Assembly (NCBI RefSeq): GCF_900104795.1
Contig: NZ_FNTG01000001.1
Location: 3,410,001 to 3,474,000 of the forward strand
Direction: 5' to 3'
Length of the DNA stretch: 64,000 bases
Source: Burkholderia sp. WP9
GTDB taxonomy: Bacteria > Pseudomonadota > Gammaproteobacteria > Burkholderiales > Burkholderiaceae
Both the position numbers and the translations under genes were made by a program. Shown one piece after another: positions 54,816 through 63,634 of the stretch (position 1 is the first letter of the stretch; every line of letters starts with the position of its first letter). Under the pieces are notes generated by a model that did not search any database, had not been told where the DNA came from, and saw only the letters and a program-made list of their open reading frames with translations.

Positions 54816-55271
54816 GAAGAAGGCTAAGGCGGGCCGCGCGGAACGCGCGACGCAATCAACACACATTGTAGCGTGGCGCGAAGCGCGGGCCGCCGCGGCC
54901 GGCCGATAGTGGATGGAGTGGGGGTTTGCACATGCACGGCGTGCTGGAATAGAGGGACCTGCGGCGCGGGGTCTGCGGTGAGGTGAGGTGAGGTGAGGTG
55001 AGGTGAGGTGAGGTGAGGTGAGGTGAGGTGAGGTGAGGTGAGGTGCGGTGCGGTGCGGTGAGGTGCGGTGCGGTGAGGTGCGGTGCGGTGCGGTGCGGTG
55101 CGGTGAGGTGAGGTGAGGTGAGGTGAGGTGCGGTGAGGTGAGGTGAGGTGAGGTGCGGTGCGGTGCGGTGAAGAGGCGTGCGAACCGTCTACGGCCGCGA
55201 AGGCGATTGATGGGCGCTTCATCGGCCAGTGGCCACACGCCACCGCTGCTCCGCAAACCTGCCATTGGAAC
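54816..55271. other. Region between rsmB and htpX
   Basis: About 450 bp, of which 195 bp is the pentamer array. The rest has no GC3-biased gene. Long open frames across the array on the minus strand exist only because the repeat lacks stop codons there. Confidence 0.6.
54976..55170. repeat. 39-copy pentanucleotide array of AGGTG and CGGTG
   Basis: 195 bp made of 39 exact 5-bp units, each AGGTG or CGGTG. Written as the first base, the order is C1 A13 C3 A1 C2 A1 C5 A5 C1 A4 C3. There is no other variation. It lies 161 bp upstream of the rsmB start, between rsmB and htpX. On the minus strand it reads CACCT or CACCG, without stop codons in any frame. It is far longer than chance allows and probably varies in copy number. 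Confidence 0.97.
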
Positions 55272-55296
55272 AAAAAAGGCGAGCCCGCAGACTCGC
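55272..55296 (-). terminator. Terminator of htpX
   Basis: AAAAAAGGCGAG and CTCGCCTTT pair around CCCGCAGA; on the minus strand the hairpin follows the htpX stop by 32 bp and ends in a T tract (CTCGCCTTTTTTG). Confidence 0.88.
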
Positions 55297-55328
55297 CTTT
55301 CTTTATTGCGCCCAAGCGCCGCGCGGCG

Positions 55329-56186
55329 TTATTCGAAGCGCCCCGTGCGCGCCATTTCCATCAACCGCGCGACGCGCTCCTCGGTAGCCGGGTGCGTGGA
55401 AAACAGATTCGCGATACCGCCGCCCGACAACGGATTCATGATCATCATTTGCGCGGTGGCCGGATGCTGCTCGGCGGTGGGAAACGGAATCCCGCTCGCG
55501 TAACGATGGATCTTGTCGAGCGCCGAAGCGAGCGCTTGCGGGTCGCCGGAAATCTGCGCGCCGCCACGGTCGGCTTCGAACTCACGCGCACGCGAAATCG
55601 CCATCTGAATCAGCGCGCCGGCGATCGGCGCGAGCAGCGCGACGGCAATGCCCGCGATCGGATTCGTGGGCCGGCCGTTTTCGTCGCGGCTGCCGAAGAA
55701 CATCGCGAAGTTCGCCAGCGCGGAAATGGCGCCCGCCATGGTGGCCGAGATGGTCGAAATCAGAATGTCGCGATGCTTCACGTGCGCGAGCTCGTGCGCC
55801 ATGACGCCGCGCATTTCGCGCTCGGACAACACGCGCAGAATGCCCGTGGTGGCAGCAACCGCCGCGTGCTCCGGATTGCGGCCGGTGGCAAACGCGTTCG
55901 GCGCGTCTTCATTGATCAGGTAGACGCGCGGCATGGGCAGGCCTGCACGCGTCGAAAGCTCGCGCACCATGCGATAGAACTGCGGCGCACTGGTTTCGTC
56001 GACTTCCTGCGCGTTGTACATGCGCAGCACCATCTTGTCCGAGAACCAGTACGAAAAGAAATTCATCCCAAGGGCGATCACGAGCGCGATCGTCATGCCG
56101 CGCGACCCGCCGATCATCCCGCCGATCACGATGAAAAGGGCCGTGATCGCGGCCATCAACATCGCGGTTTTGACCCAATTGAACAT
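55329..56186 (-). CDS. htpX: Membrane protease HtpX
   Basis: 285 residues, M48 family. Membrane helices at about 7-50 and two further segments flank the zinc motif [11 protein letters not shown] and the third ligand Glu in [11 protein letters not shown]. It degrades misfolded membrane proteins, working with FtsH in E. coli. The frame and length (E. coli 293) are normal. It is downstream of lysE on the same strand, 105 bp apart, and has its own terminator. Confidence 0.96.
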   Translation of the reverse strand: MFNWVKTAMLMAAITALFIVIGGMIGGSRGMTIALVIALGMNFFSYWFSDKMVLRMYNAQEVDETSAPQFYRMVRELSTRAGLPMPRVYLINEDAPNAFATGRNPEHAAVAATTGILRVLSEREMRGVMAHELAHVKHRDILISTISATMAGAISALANFAMFFGSRDENGRPTNPIAGIAVALLAPIAGALIQMAISRAREFEADRGGAQISGDPQALASALDKIHRYASGIPFPTAEQHPATAQMMIMNPLSGGGIANLFSTHPATEERVARLMEMARTGRFE

Positions 56187-56291
56187 GTCTGCAACTCCTT
56201 GCCCCTGACGCGGGGTTCATATCTGCACCGCGACATCGCGGCGCCCGATTGTAAGCGAACTGTTAGATATGGGCGCGCAAGGAAAATTCAA

Positions 56292-56933
56292 TCATCTTGA
56301 TGCGGTGGCGAGTTTGATACCCAAACCAACAAAAGCGCTGCCGACGCCCCGATCCAGCCACTGCCTCACCAACGGCTGCCCGGAGAAACGCCGCGTCACG
56401 CTGCCCGCGACCCACGCGACAAAGCTGTTCCAGACCATGCTCATCACGACGAACACCGCGCCCAGCGTGAGGAAGGCGAGCGCTTTGTGGTCGCTGCCGG
56501 CCGTCACGAATTGCGGGAAGAACGATACGAAGAACAGCACCACCTTGGGGTTCAGCACGTTGGTCCAGAAGCCTTGCAGGAAAAGCTGCCGCAGCGACTT
56601 GGGCGCACCGACCGCGCGCGCTTCGCCCGCTGCCTGGTCGGCGGCCGGTTTGGCGAATATGAGGCGCACGCCAAGATAAATCAGATAAATAGCGCCGACA
56701 AACTTGATGACGGTAAATGCGGTGGCCGACGCGGCCAGCACTGCGGTCAAGCCGAACGCGCAGGCCAGCGAGTGAACGCAGCAACCCGCCGAGATGCCGA
56801 GCGCCGACATGAGCCCCGCGCCGCGGCCTTGGGCGACGCTGCGCCCAACGATATACGCCGTGTCGGGACCGGGCGTCACGTTCAGGAGAAAGACCGCGAC
56901 AACGAAAAACTCGAAATGGGTGATGCCAAACAT
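56292..56933 (-). CDS. LysE/RhtB family amino-acid exporter
   Basis: 213 residues with six membrane helices. The signature NVTPGPDTAYIVGRS and GFWTNVLNPKVVLFFVSFFP are typical of the LysE/RhtB group. The substrate could be threonine, homoserine or another amino acid; it cannot be told. It is 114 bp downstream of fmt on the same strand with an inverted repeat between, so it is probably an independent unit. Confidence 0.93.
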   Translation of the reverse strand: MFGITHFEFFVVAVFLLNVTPGPDTAYIVGRSVAQGRGAGLMSALGISAGCCVHSLACAFGLTAVLAASATAFTVIKFVGAIYLIYLGVRLIFAKPAADQAAGEARAVGAPKSLRQLFLQGFWTNVLNPKVVLFFVSFFPQFVTAGSDHKALAFLTLGAVFVVMSMVWNSFVAWVAGSVTRRFSGQPLVRQWLDRGVGSAFVGLGIKLATASR

Positions 56934-57000
56934 GGGAATCCTTGAAATCCAGGCTATTGCATGGAGGATTCTAACGCGCGGCAGGATCGTCTAGCGGGGT

Positions 57001-57032
57001 CTTGAACATCGGCCGAACGGACGATGTTCAAG
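57001..57032 (-). terminator. Perfect inverted repeat after fmt
   Basis: CTTGAACATCG and CGATGTTCAAG form an 11-bp stem around a 10-nt loop, 15 bp after the fmt stop on the minus strand. There is no T tract, so it may be a weak terminator, RNA stabiliser or operator. Confidence 0.6.
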
Positions 57033-57047
57033 TCATGCGCAACGGTG

Positions 57048-58034
57048 TTACTTTGCTTCGGGAAGTTGAAAGCGTTGTCCCACAGCCAGCGTCGAGCCGG
57101 CCAGGAATTCGCGCACCGGCAGGCGTTTGCCGCCGGGTTTTTGCAGTTGCGTGAGGCGCAACGCGCCTTCGCCACACGCCACAACCACGCCTTCGGCAGA
57201 GATGTCGGCGATCGTGCCGGGTGCGCCGTTGGTTTTCGCATCAATGGGAACCGCGGCCCAGATCTTGATCGACGTGCCGTCTTCCAGCGTGCCGACGCCG
57301 CCGGGGAACGGGTCGAACGCCCGCACCTGGCGCGCGAGCACGGCCGCCGGGCGGCGCCAGTCGAGCGCGGCTTCGTGCTTGCCGATCTTTTCCGCGTAGG
57401 TGACGCCGTCCGCCGGTTGCGGCGTCGAGGCCAGCTTGCCGGTCCGCTCCAGTTCGACCAGCGCCTCGACGATCAGCTTCGCGCCGTCTTGCGCGAGCCG
57501 GTCGTGCAATGTGGCCGTGGTGTCGTCGCCGGAAATTGCCGTGCGCGCTTCGGAGATCATCGCGCCGGTGTCGAGGCCAACGTCCATCTGCATCAGCGTG
57601 ATGCCGGTTTCGGCGTCGCCCGCTTCGATCGAGCGATGAATCGGCGCCGCGCCGCGCCAGCGCGGCAACAACGAGGCGTGAATGTTGATGCAGCCGAGCG
57701 GCGGGATATCGAGCACTTCCTGCGGCAGGATCAGCCCATACGCGGCCACCACCATGACATCGTGCGGCGTGGCGCGCAGTTGCTCGATCGCGGCGGCGGC
57801 TTCAGTAGGATATTTGCCGGCGCGACGCAGCGACGGCGGCTGGGCAACGGCGAGCCCATGCTCCTGCGCATAGCGCTTGACCGGACTCGCCTGCAACTTC
57901 ATGCCGCGGCCGGCGGGCCGGTCCGGCTGAGTCAGCACGAGCGGCACCACGAACCCGGCGCTGTGGATCGCGGCCAGCGCGGCCGCGGCGAACTCCGGCG
58001 TACCGGCAAAGATGACGCGCAACGAATGACTCAT
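57048..58034 (-). CDS. fmt: Methionyl-tRNA formyltransferase
   Basis: 328 residues. It formylates Met-tRNAfMet using 10-formyl-[17 protein letters not shown] opens the GART fold, the catalytic core is [18 protein letters not shown] with Asn-His, and [10 protein letters not shown] with its Asp follows. The C-terminal OB-like domain binds tRNA. It lies 31 bp downstream of def, in the usual def-fmt order. Confidence 0.97.
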   Translation of the reverse strand: MSHSLRVIFAGTPEFAAAALAAIHSAGFVVPLVLTQPDRPAGRGMKLQASPVKRYAQEHGLAVAQPPSLRRAGKYPTEAAAAIEQLRATPHDVMVVAAYGLILPQEVLDIPPLGCINIHASLLPRWRGAAPIHRSIEAGDAETGITLMQMDVGLDTGAMISEARTAISGDDTTATLHDRLAQDGAKLIVEALVELERTGKLASTPQPADGVTYAEKIGKHEAALDWRRPAAVLARQVRAFDPFPGGVGTLEDGTSIKIWAAVPIDAKTNGAPGTIADISAEGVVVACGEGALRLTQLQKPGGKRLPVREFLAGSTLAVGQRFQLPEAK

Positions 58035-58065
58035 GAATGGGGGCGGTAGGCGAGGTGAACGCGCA

Positions 58066-58569
58066 TTACATGGCGTGGGCGAGCTTCTTCATCTTGCTCT
58101 TGATGCGCGTCTGCTTCAGCGACGACAGATACTCGACGAACACGCGGCCCATCAGATGATCCATTTCGTGCTGGATGCACACCGCGAGCAGGCCTTCGCA
58201 GTCCATTTCGAAAGTCTCGCCCTTCTCGTTGAGCGCCCGGACGCGCACTTTCTCCGCGCGCTCGACATTGTCGTAAATGCCCGGCACCGAGAGACAACCC
58301 TCTTCCGAGAGCTTCTTTTCGTCGCTCGACCAGATGATTTCCGGATTGATGAAGGCGAGCAGTTCGTTGTGGTCGTCCGATACGTCGATCACGATCACGC
58401 GTTCATGCACGTCCACCTGGGTTGCAGCGAGGCCGACGCCGGGCGCCGCGTACATGGTCTCGGCCATGTCCTTGACGAGGCGGCGGATGCGGTCGTTGAC
58501 CGCTTCGACCGGCTTGGCAATCTTGTGCAGCCGCTTGTCCGGGTAATTGAGGATGTTCAGTAAAGCCAT
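58066..58569 (-). CDS. def: Peptide deformylase
   Basis: 167 residues. Motif 1 GVGLAATQ (44-51), motif 2 EGCLSVP (90-96, metal ligand C92) and motif 3 QHEMDHL (133-139, metal ligands H134 and H138, catalytic E135) are all intact. It removes the N-formyl group from new proteins. First gene of def-fmt, divergent from dprA across about 245 bp. Confidence 0.97.
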   Translation of the reverse strand: MALLNILNYPDKRLHKIAKPVEAVNDRIRRLVKDMAETMYAAPGVGLAATQVDVHERVIVIDVSDDHNELLAFINPEIIWSSDEKKLSEEGCLSVPGIYDNVERAEKVRVRALNEKGETFEMDCEGLLAVCIQHEMDHLMGRVFVEYLSSLKQTRIKSKMKKLAHAM

Positions 58570-58813
58570 GATTTCGAGTGTGATTTTCAGGCGCCGCTGA
58601 CCGGTGGAAGGCTCGCGTTGGCCATTCGGCCAGGTTGTGGGCTTATCGCGTTACGCAGAGGATAGATGGTGTCGAACCGGTTCGATTCAACGCGCCACAT
58701 GCGCTAAACGACGAGCCCGCGCGGGTGGGCGCGGCGCTGCGGTTATTTCGGATGATGAAAATTTTAGCATGGCGCCCGCCTGCCCGCTGGCCCAGCAAGA
58801 GGATCGACACGCA

Positions 58814-60079
58814 ATGCACACCTTGCCTGCAACCGACATTGAACTCGCCGCGTGGCTGCGGCTTTCGCTCGCGCCGGGCCTGAAACCCGCGGCGCTACGC
58901 CTGCTGCTAAGCGCTTTTGGCCTGCCTGAAGCGATTCTCGATCAAGCGCCCGAGGCGCTCGCCGCGATTGCCGGCGAGGCCGCGGCGCGCGCGGCGCTGG
59001 CCCCGACGGGCTGCGATTTCGACGCCCGGCTCGACGCGGTGATCGCGTGGCGTGAGCAACCCGGCAATCAGATCGTGACTCTCGACGACCCCGCTTACCC
59101 GCCGGCGCTGCTGACCATGCCCGATCCGCCGCCTCTTCTATATATAAAGGGTCGGCTGAATCTGCTGCACACGCGAGCAGTCGCCCTCGTGGGCAGCCGC
59201 AGCGCCACACCGCAAGGTGTCGAAGACGCCGAGCGTTTCGCACGGGAGCTTTCAGTAGCCGGCGTTACCGTCGTCTCGGGGCTCGCGCTCGGTATCGACG
59301 GCGCCGCGCATCGCGGTGGACTTGCAGGCGTCGGCGGCACCGTCGCCGTGATCGGCACCGGCGCGGATCTAGTGTACCCGGCGGCGCACCACGCACTGGC
59401 GCGGCAGATCGCCGTGCAGGGCGCGATCCTCTCCGAATGGCCGCTCGGCACGCCCGCGCGCGCCGCCAATTTCCCGCAGCGCAATCGGCTGATCGCCGGG
59501 CTCGTCAGCGGCGTGGTGATCGTCGAAGCGGCAATGCGTTCAGGTTCGCTGATCACCGCGCGGCTCGCGAATGAAATGGGCCGCGATATTTTCGCGCTGC
59601 CAGGCTCGATTCACGCGCCGCTGTCGCGCGGGTGTCATCGGATCATCAAGCAGGGCGCGAAGCTTGTGGAAACGCCGGATGAGGTGCTGGAGGAACTGGG
59701 CTTCGCGCGGCGGGCCGCCCCGCGGCCGCCTTCCAGCGCGGCGCATGCCGTTCTTTCGAGCGACGCCAGCTCGACGAATACGCGAGCGCTCAGCGGCGCG
59801 ACAATCAGCCGGCCGAGCTCGGCGCCGCGGCCGACGGCAGGAGTGTCCGCGGCCGACCCGGTAACCGCAAGCCACGCCGCATCGCCCCGCCCACCGCTCG
59901 ATCCCGAAGCCGAACACCTCCTCGCCGCACTCGGCCACTCACCCACCACGCTTGAAATTCTCGCTACCCGCACCGAGATGGAAGACGCGGCTCTGCAAAG
60001 CCACTTGCTGCAGCTCGAACTCGCTGGCCAGGTGACTGCACTGCCCGGCGGCCGCTTCATGCGGGCGAGCCACGGCTGA
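58814..60079 (+). CDS. dprA: DNA processing protein DprA
   Basis: 421 residues. The ATG at 58814 (MHTLPATDIELAAWLRL) is preferred because AGAGGA is about 10 nt before it; in-frame starts at 58769 and 58604 would add untypical residues. A SAM-like N-terminal domain, then the Rossmann core VALVGSRSATPQGVEDAERF and SGLALGIDGAAHRGGL, and the C-terminal DprA winged helix (about 360-421, ALGHSPTTLEILATRTEMED). A Pro/Ser/Ala linker of about 60 residues separates the two. DprA loads RecA on incoming single-stranded DNA. Confidence 0.92.
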   Translation: MHTLPATDIELAAWLRLSLAPGLKPAALRLLLSAFGLPEAILDQAPEALAAIAGEAAARAALAPTGCDFDARLDAVIAWREQPGNQIVTLDDPAYPPALLTMPDPPPLLYIKGRLNLLHTRAVALVGSRSATPQGVEDAERFARELSVAGVTVVSGLALGIDGAAHRGGLAGVGGTVAVIGTGADLVYPAAHHALARQIAVQGAILSEWPLGTPARAANFPQRNRLIAGLVSGVVIVEAAMRSGSLITARLANEMGRDIFALPGSIHAPLSRGCHRIIKQGAKLVETPDEVLEELGFARRAAPRPPSSAAHAVLSSDASSTNTRALSGATISRPSSAPRPTAGVSAADPVTASHAASPRPPLDPEAEHLLAALGHSPTTLEILATRTEMEDAALQSHLLQLELAGQVTALPGGRFMRASHG

Positions 60080-60168
60080 CCCCGCATTGATCAGCTTCAA
60101 CGACCATTCGGGATCGGCCATGCTACATTCGCGCCAAAGCACCTGACAAAAGTACGTAAGGAACCACC

Positions 60169-60546
60169 ATGCCCGCGCTGAACCTCGACACCGACCAAGA
60201 CCGGATCGCCGAGCGCGTCAACGAACCCGACACGCTGTTCGTTGCCTGCCTGTGCGCGGAATGGTGCGGGACCTGCCGCGAGTATCGGGACGCTTTCGAC
60301 AAACTGGCGGACCGGCACCCGGAAATCTGCTTCGCATGGATCGACATCGAAACCCATGCGGACCGCTTCGACGATCTGGATGTGGAGAATTTTCCGACCA
60401 TACTGATCGAAGATTCGGTTACGACGCGGTTTTTCGGCACGGTTCTGCCGCAGGCGGCGATTGTGGAACGGATGTTGTCTGATCTGACGGCGGTGCCCGG
60501 CGTCAGCGGCGCGCCCAAGCTTCGGCCGGCGCTGGCTGCAGCCTGA
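60169..60546 (+). CDS. Thioredoxin-like protein
   Basis: 125 residues. The redox motif WCGTC in CAEWCGTCREYRD and the cis-Pro in VENFPTILI give the thioredoxin fold. It has no signal peptide, so it is probably cytoplasmic. It is 90 bp after dprA, with its own start preceded by AAGGAACC. Partners are unknown. The C-terminal Pro/Ala end is short. Confidence 0.9.
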   Translation: MPALNLDTDQDRIAERVNEPDTLFVACLCAEWCGTCREYRDAFDKLADRHPEICFAWIDIETHADRFDDLDVENFPTILIEDSVTTRFFGTVLPQAAIVERMLSDLTAVPGVSGAPKLRPALAAA

Positions 60547-60793
60547 CTCGGGCGGCCGGCTTGCGGGCCCACCAGCTCGGGCGTTGCGAGTGGTGCACAG
60601 GGCATTTGCCGCAACTTGCCCAATGGCTGAGCGCGCAATTATGATGGCGCGCTTTATGGCACTTGACACGCCGCCTTCGCGCCGTGTGCTATAAAGCGGT
60701 CGTTAATGGGTCGCAAAGGTCGCAAACGAGGGTCGCGCTAGCAAAAGCGCACTCACGGCCATCAACCCTGATCTACCAACCTCACATCGAGTC
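60547..60793. other. Upstream region of topB
   Basis: 247 bp without a supported gene. It has an extended -10 (60687-60695) and a short direct repeat GGTCGCAAA x2 at about 60711-60728 that could be a binding site. Confidence 0.45.
60687..60695 (+). promoter_or_regulatory. Extended -10 promoter candidate for topB
   Basis: TGCTATAAA fits TGnTATAAT at eight of nine positions. A TTGACA lies 21 nt upstream of the TATAAA, too far for ideal spacing, so the extended -10 may carry the promoter. It is about 100 bp before the topB start. Confidence 0.5.
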
Positions 60794-63472
60794 ATGTCCA
60801 AAGCACTGATCATCGCCGAAAAGCCTTCCGTCGCGAACGACATCGCGCGCGCTTTGGGCGGCTTTACCAAGCATGACGAATACTACGAAAGCGACGAATA
60901 CGTCCTTTCCTCGGCAGTCGGCCACCTGCTGGAAATTGCCGCGCCCGAAGACTATGAAGTCAAGCGCGGCAAGTGGAGTTTCGCCAACCTGCCCGTCATT
61001 CCGCCGCATTTCGATCTCAATCCGATCGCCAAGAGCGAGTCGCGCCTGAAGGTGCTGACCAAGCTGCTCAAGCGCAAAGATATCGACCGTCTGATCAACG
61101 CATGTGACGCGGGGCGCGAGGGCGAGCTGATTTTCCGCCTGATCGCGCAACACGCGAAGGCCAAGCAGCCGGTGCAGCGCCTGTGGCTGCAATCCATGAC
61201 GGCGGGCTCGATCCGCGACGGCTTCGCCCGTCTGCGTAGCGACGAAGAGATGCAGCCGCTCGCCGATGCGGCGCGCTGCCGCTCGGAGGCGGACTGGCTG
61301 GTCGGCATCAACGGCACGCGGGCCATGACCGCGTTCAACAGCAAGGGCGGCGGCTTCTTCCTGACCACGGTCGGGCGGGTGCAAACGCCGACGCTGTCGA
61401 TCGTGGTCGAGCGCGAAGAGAAAATTCGCCGCTTCGTCCCGCGCGACTATTGGGAAGTGAAGGCGGAATTCGTCTGCGCGGCCGGCTTCTACGAAGGCCG
61501 CTGGTTCGATCCGAAATTCAAGCGCGACGAGTTCGATCCGGAAAAACGCGATTCGCGTCTGTGGGCGCTGCCCGCGGCCGAGACGATCGTCGCCGCCTGC
61601 CGCGGCCAGATCGGCACGGTGACCGAGGAATCGAAGCCGTCCACGCAACTGTCGCCGGCGCTCTTCGACCTGACCAGCTTGCAGCGTGAAGCCAACGGCC
61701 GCTTCGGCTTCTCGGCGAAGAACACCTTGGGCCTCGCCCAGGCGCTGTACGAAAAGCACAAGGTGCTGACCTATCCCCGTACCGACGCGCGCGCGCTGCC
61801 GGAAGACTATATGGATACGGTCAAAGAGACGCTCGGCATGCTCAAGGAGAGCAACAACTATCTGCCGTTCGCCAAGCAGGTGCTCGACAAGGGCTGGGTA
61901 AAGCCGAACAAGCGCATCTTCGACAATTCGAAGATCAGCGACCACTTTGCAATCATCCCAACGCTGCAAGCGCCGAAAAATCTGTCCGAGCCGGAACAGA
62001 AGCTCTACGACCTCGTCGTGAAGCGCTTCCTGTCGGTGTTCTTCCCGGCCGCCGAATATCGGGTGACGACGCGGATCACCGAAGTGGTCGGCCATCACTT
62101 CAAGACTGAAGGCAAGGTGCTGGTCGAACCGGGCTGGTTGCAGGTCTATGGCCGCGAAATCAGCGGCGAAGACGCGAACCTCGTGCCGGTGCAGAAGGAC
62201 GAGAAGGTCAAGACGGACAAGATCGCCGCCCAGCAGTTGGTGACGAAACCGCCCGCACGCTACAACGAAGCCACCCTGCTGTCGGCCATGGAAGGCGCGG
62301 GCAAGCTCGTCGAAGACGACGAGCTGCGCGAAGCCATGGCGGCCAAAGGTCTCGGCACGCCGGCCACGCGTGCGGCGATCATTGAAGGTTTGCTGGGTGA
62401 AAAGTATCTGATTCGCGAAGGCCGCGATCTGATTCCGACCGCCAAGGCTTTCCAGCTCATGACGCTGTTGCGCGGCCTCGGCGTAAAGGAACTGACCGCG
62501 CCGGAACTGACTGGCGAGTGGGAATACAAGCTCTCGCAAATGGAGCGCGGCAACTTGCCGCGCGACGCGTTCATGCAGGAAATCGCTCGCATGACGCAGA
62601 CCATCGTGAAGCGCGCGAAAGAGTACGATTCCGACACGATCCCCGGCGATTACGCGACGTTGGAAACGCCGTGTCCGAATTGCGGCGGCCAGGTGAAGGA
62701 AAACTACCGGCGCTTTGCGTGCTCGAAGTGCGAGTTTTCAATTTCGAAGATCCCGGGCGGACGTCAGTTCGAAATTCCGGAAGTCGAAGAGTTGCTGCAA
62801 AACAAGACGATCGGACCGCTGTCGGGTTTCCGCAGCAAGATGGGCCGGCCGTTCTCGGCGATCCTGAAACTCTCGTTCGACGATGAGATCAAGAACTTCA
62901 AGCTCGAATTCGACTTCGGCCAGGATGCCGGCGGTGAAGACGGCGAACCGCCCGACTTCTCCGAGCAGCAGCCGGTCGGCGCGTGCCCGAAGTGCAAGGG
63001 CCGCGTGTTCGAGCACGGCATGAGCTACGTCTGCGAAAACTCGGTCGCCAATCCGAAGACTTGCGACTTCCGCTCCGGCAAGGTGATCCTGCAGCAGGAA
63101 ATTGCCCGCGAACAGATGTCCAAGCTACTCGAAGAAGGCCGCACTGACCTGCTGACCAACTTCAAGTCGTCACGTACCGGCCGGAACTTCAAGGCATTCC
63201 TAGTCAAGCAGAACGACGGCAAGATCGGCTTCGAGTTCGAGAAGAAGGAGCCGTCGGCGAAAACTGCAGCGAAGACCGCGGCGGCCAAGTCGGCTGCCAA
63301 GGCAGCGGCGGATTCGGTGGATTCGGAGTCTGAGGACGGTGACGCACCGGTCGCGGTCAAGGCCACGCCGGCAGCCAAAAAGGTGGCGGCTAAGAAGGCA
63401 CCCGCAACCAAGACCGCAGCAGCCAAAAAAGCGCCCGCGAGGAAAACGGCGGCACGCAAAACCGGCTCGTAA
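60794..63472 (+). CDS. topB: DNA topoisomerase III (TopB), with Zn-ribbons and Lys/Ala tail
   Basis: 892 residues. Toprim motifs LIIAEKPSVANDIARAL and CDAGREGELIFRLI, and the active-site Tyr327 in VLTYPRTDAR (E. coli Y328). Two C-terminal zinc-ribbon-type motifs follow: CPNCGGQVKENYRRFACSKC and CPKCKGRVFEH...CENS. The last 80 residues are Lys/Ala-rich (KKAPATKTAAAKKAPARKTA), probably a nonspecific DNA-binding tail. TopB decatenates and relaxes negative supercoils with a free single strand. It stands alone between the thioredoxin-like gene and a strong terminator. Confidence 0.96.
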   Translation: MSKALIIAEKPSVANDIARALGGFTKHDEYYESDEYVLSSAVGHLLEIAAPEDYEVKRGKWSFANLPVIPPHFDLNPIAKSESRLKVLTKLLKRKDIDRLINACDAGREGELIFRLIAQHAKAKQPVQRLWLQSMTAGSIRDGFARLRSDEEMQPLADAARCRSEADWLVGINGTRAMTAFNSKGGGFFLTTVGRVQTPTLSIVVEREEKIRRFVPRDYWEVKAEFVCAAGFYEGRWFDPKFKRDEFDPEKRDSRLWALPAAETIVAACRGQIGTVTEESKPSTQLSPALFDLTSLQREANGRFGFSAKNTLGLAQALYEKHKVLTYPRTDARALPEDYMDTVKETLGMLKESNNYLPFAKQVLDKGWVKPNKRIFDNSKISDHFAIIPTLQAPKNLSEPEQKLYDLVVKRFLSVFFPAAEYRVTTRITEVVGHHFKTEGKVLVEPGWLQVYGREISGEDANLVPVQKDEKVKTDKIAAQQLVTKPPARYNEATLLSAMEGAGKLVEDDELREAMAAKGLGTPATRAAIIEGLLGEKYLIREGRDLIPTAKAFQLMTLLRGLGVKELTAPELTGEWEYKLSQMERGNLPRDAFMQEIARMTQTIVKRAKEYDSDTIPGDYATLETPCPNCGGQVKENYRRFACSKCEFSISKIPGGRQFEIPEVEELLQNKTIGPLSGFRSKMGRPFSAILKLSFDDEIKNFKLEFDFGQDAGGEDGEPPDFSEQQPVGACPKCKGRVFEHGMSYVCENSVANPKTCDFRSGKVILQQEIAREQMSKLLEEGRTDLLTNFKSSRTGRNFKAFLVKQNDGKIGFEFEKKEPSAKTAAKTAAAKSAAKAAADSVDSESEDGDAPVAVKATPAAKKVAAKKAPATKTAAAKKAPARKTAARKTGS

Positions 63473-63481
63473 GTGGACCGG

Positions 63482-63509
63482 CGGCCGGAGCGAGATTCAT
63501 CTCCGGCCG
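63482..63509 (+). terminator. First hairpin after topB
   Basis: CGGCCGGAG and CTCCGGCCG pair around a 10-nt loop, 9 bp after the topB stop. No T tract; it may act with the second hairpin. Confidence 0.5.
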
Positions 63510-63532
63510 GCTTCATTCGAGGCCACCATAAG

Positions 63533-63568
63533 AAAAGGCGCGATCACTTGTGTGATCGCGCCTTTTTG
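63533..63568. terminator. Strong bidirectional terminator after topB
   Basis: AAAAGGCGCGATCAC and GTGATCGCGCCTTTTT form a very stable stem with a short loop and T or A tails on each side. It separates topB (+) and the LysR gene (-), serving both. Confidence 0.93.
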
Positions 63569-63634
63569 TTGCTTCTCCGGAAAACGCCCTGTGCGGGCGC
63601 CGCCGGCTTTATCGATTCACCACTGATTGACCAC

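Noticed and set aside
54976..55170. CRISPR array
   Set aside because: The units are 5 bp with no spacers, and there are no cas genes.
53376..55265. An N-terminally extended rsmB reading through the pentamer array
   Set aside because: The extra part encodes only short repeated SPHLT-type peptides and the normal RsmB start is at 54815.
60782..62539. A 585-residue frame antisense to topB
   Set aside because: A complementary-strand shadow of topB with no domain and an Arg/His-rich composition.
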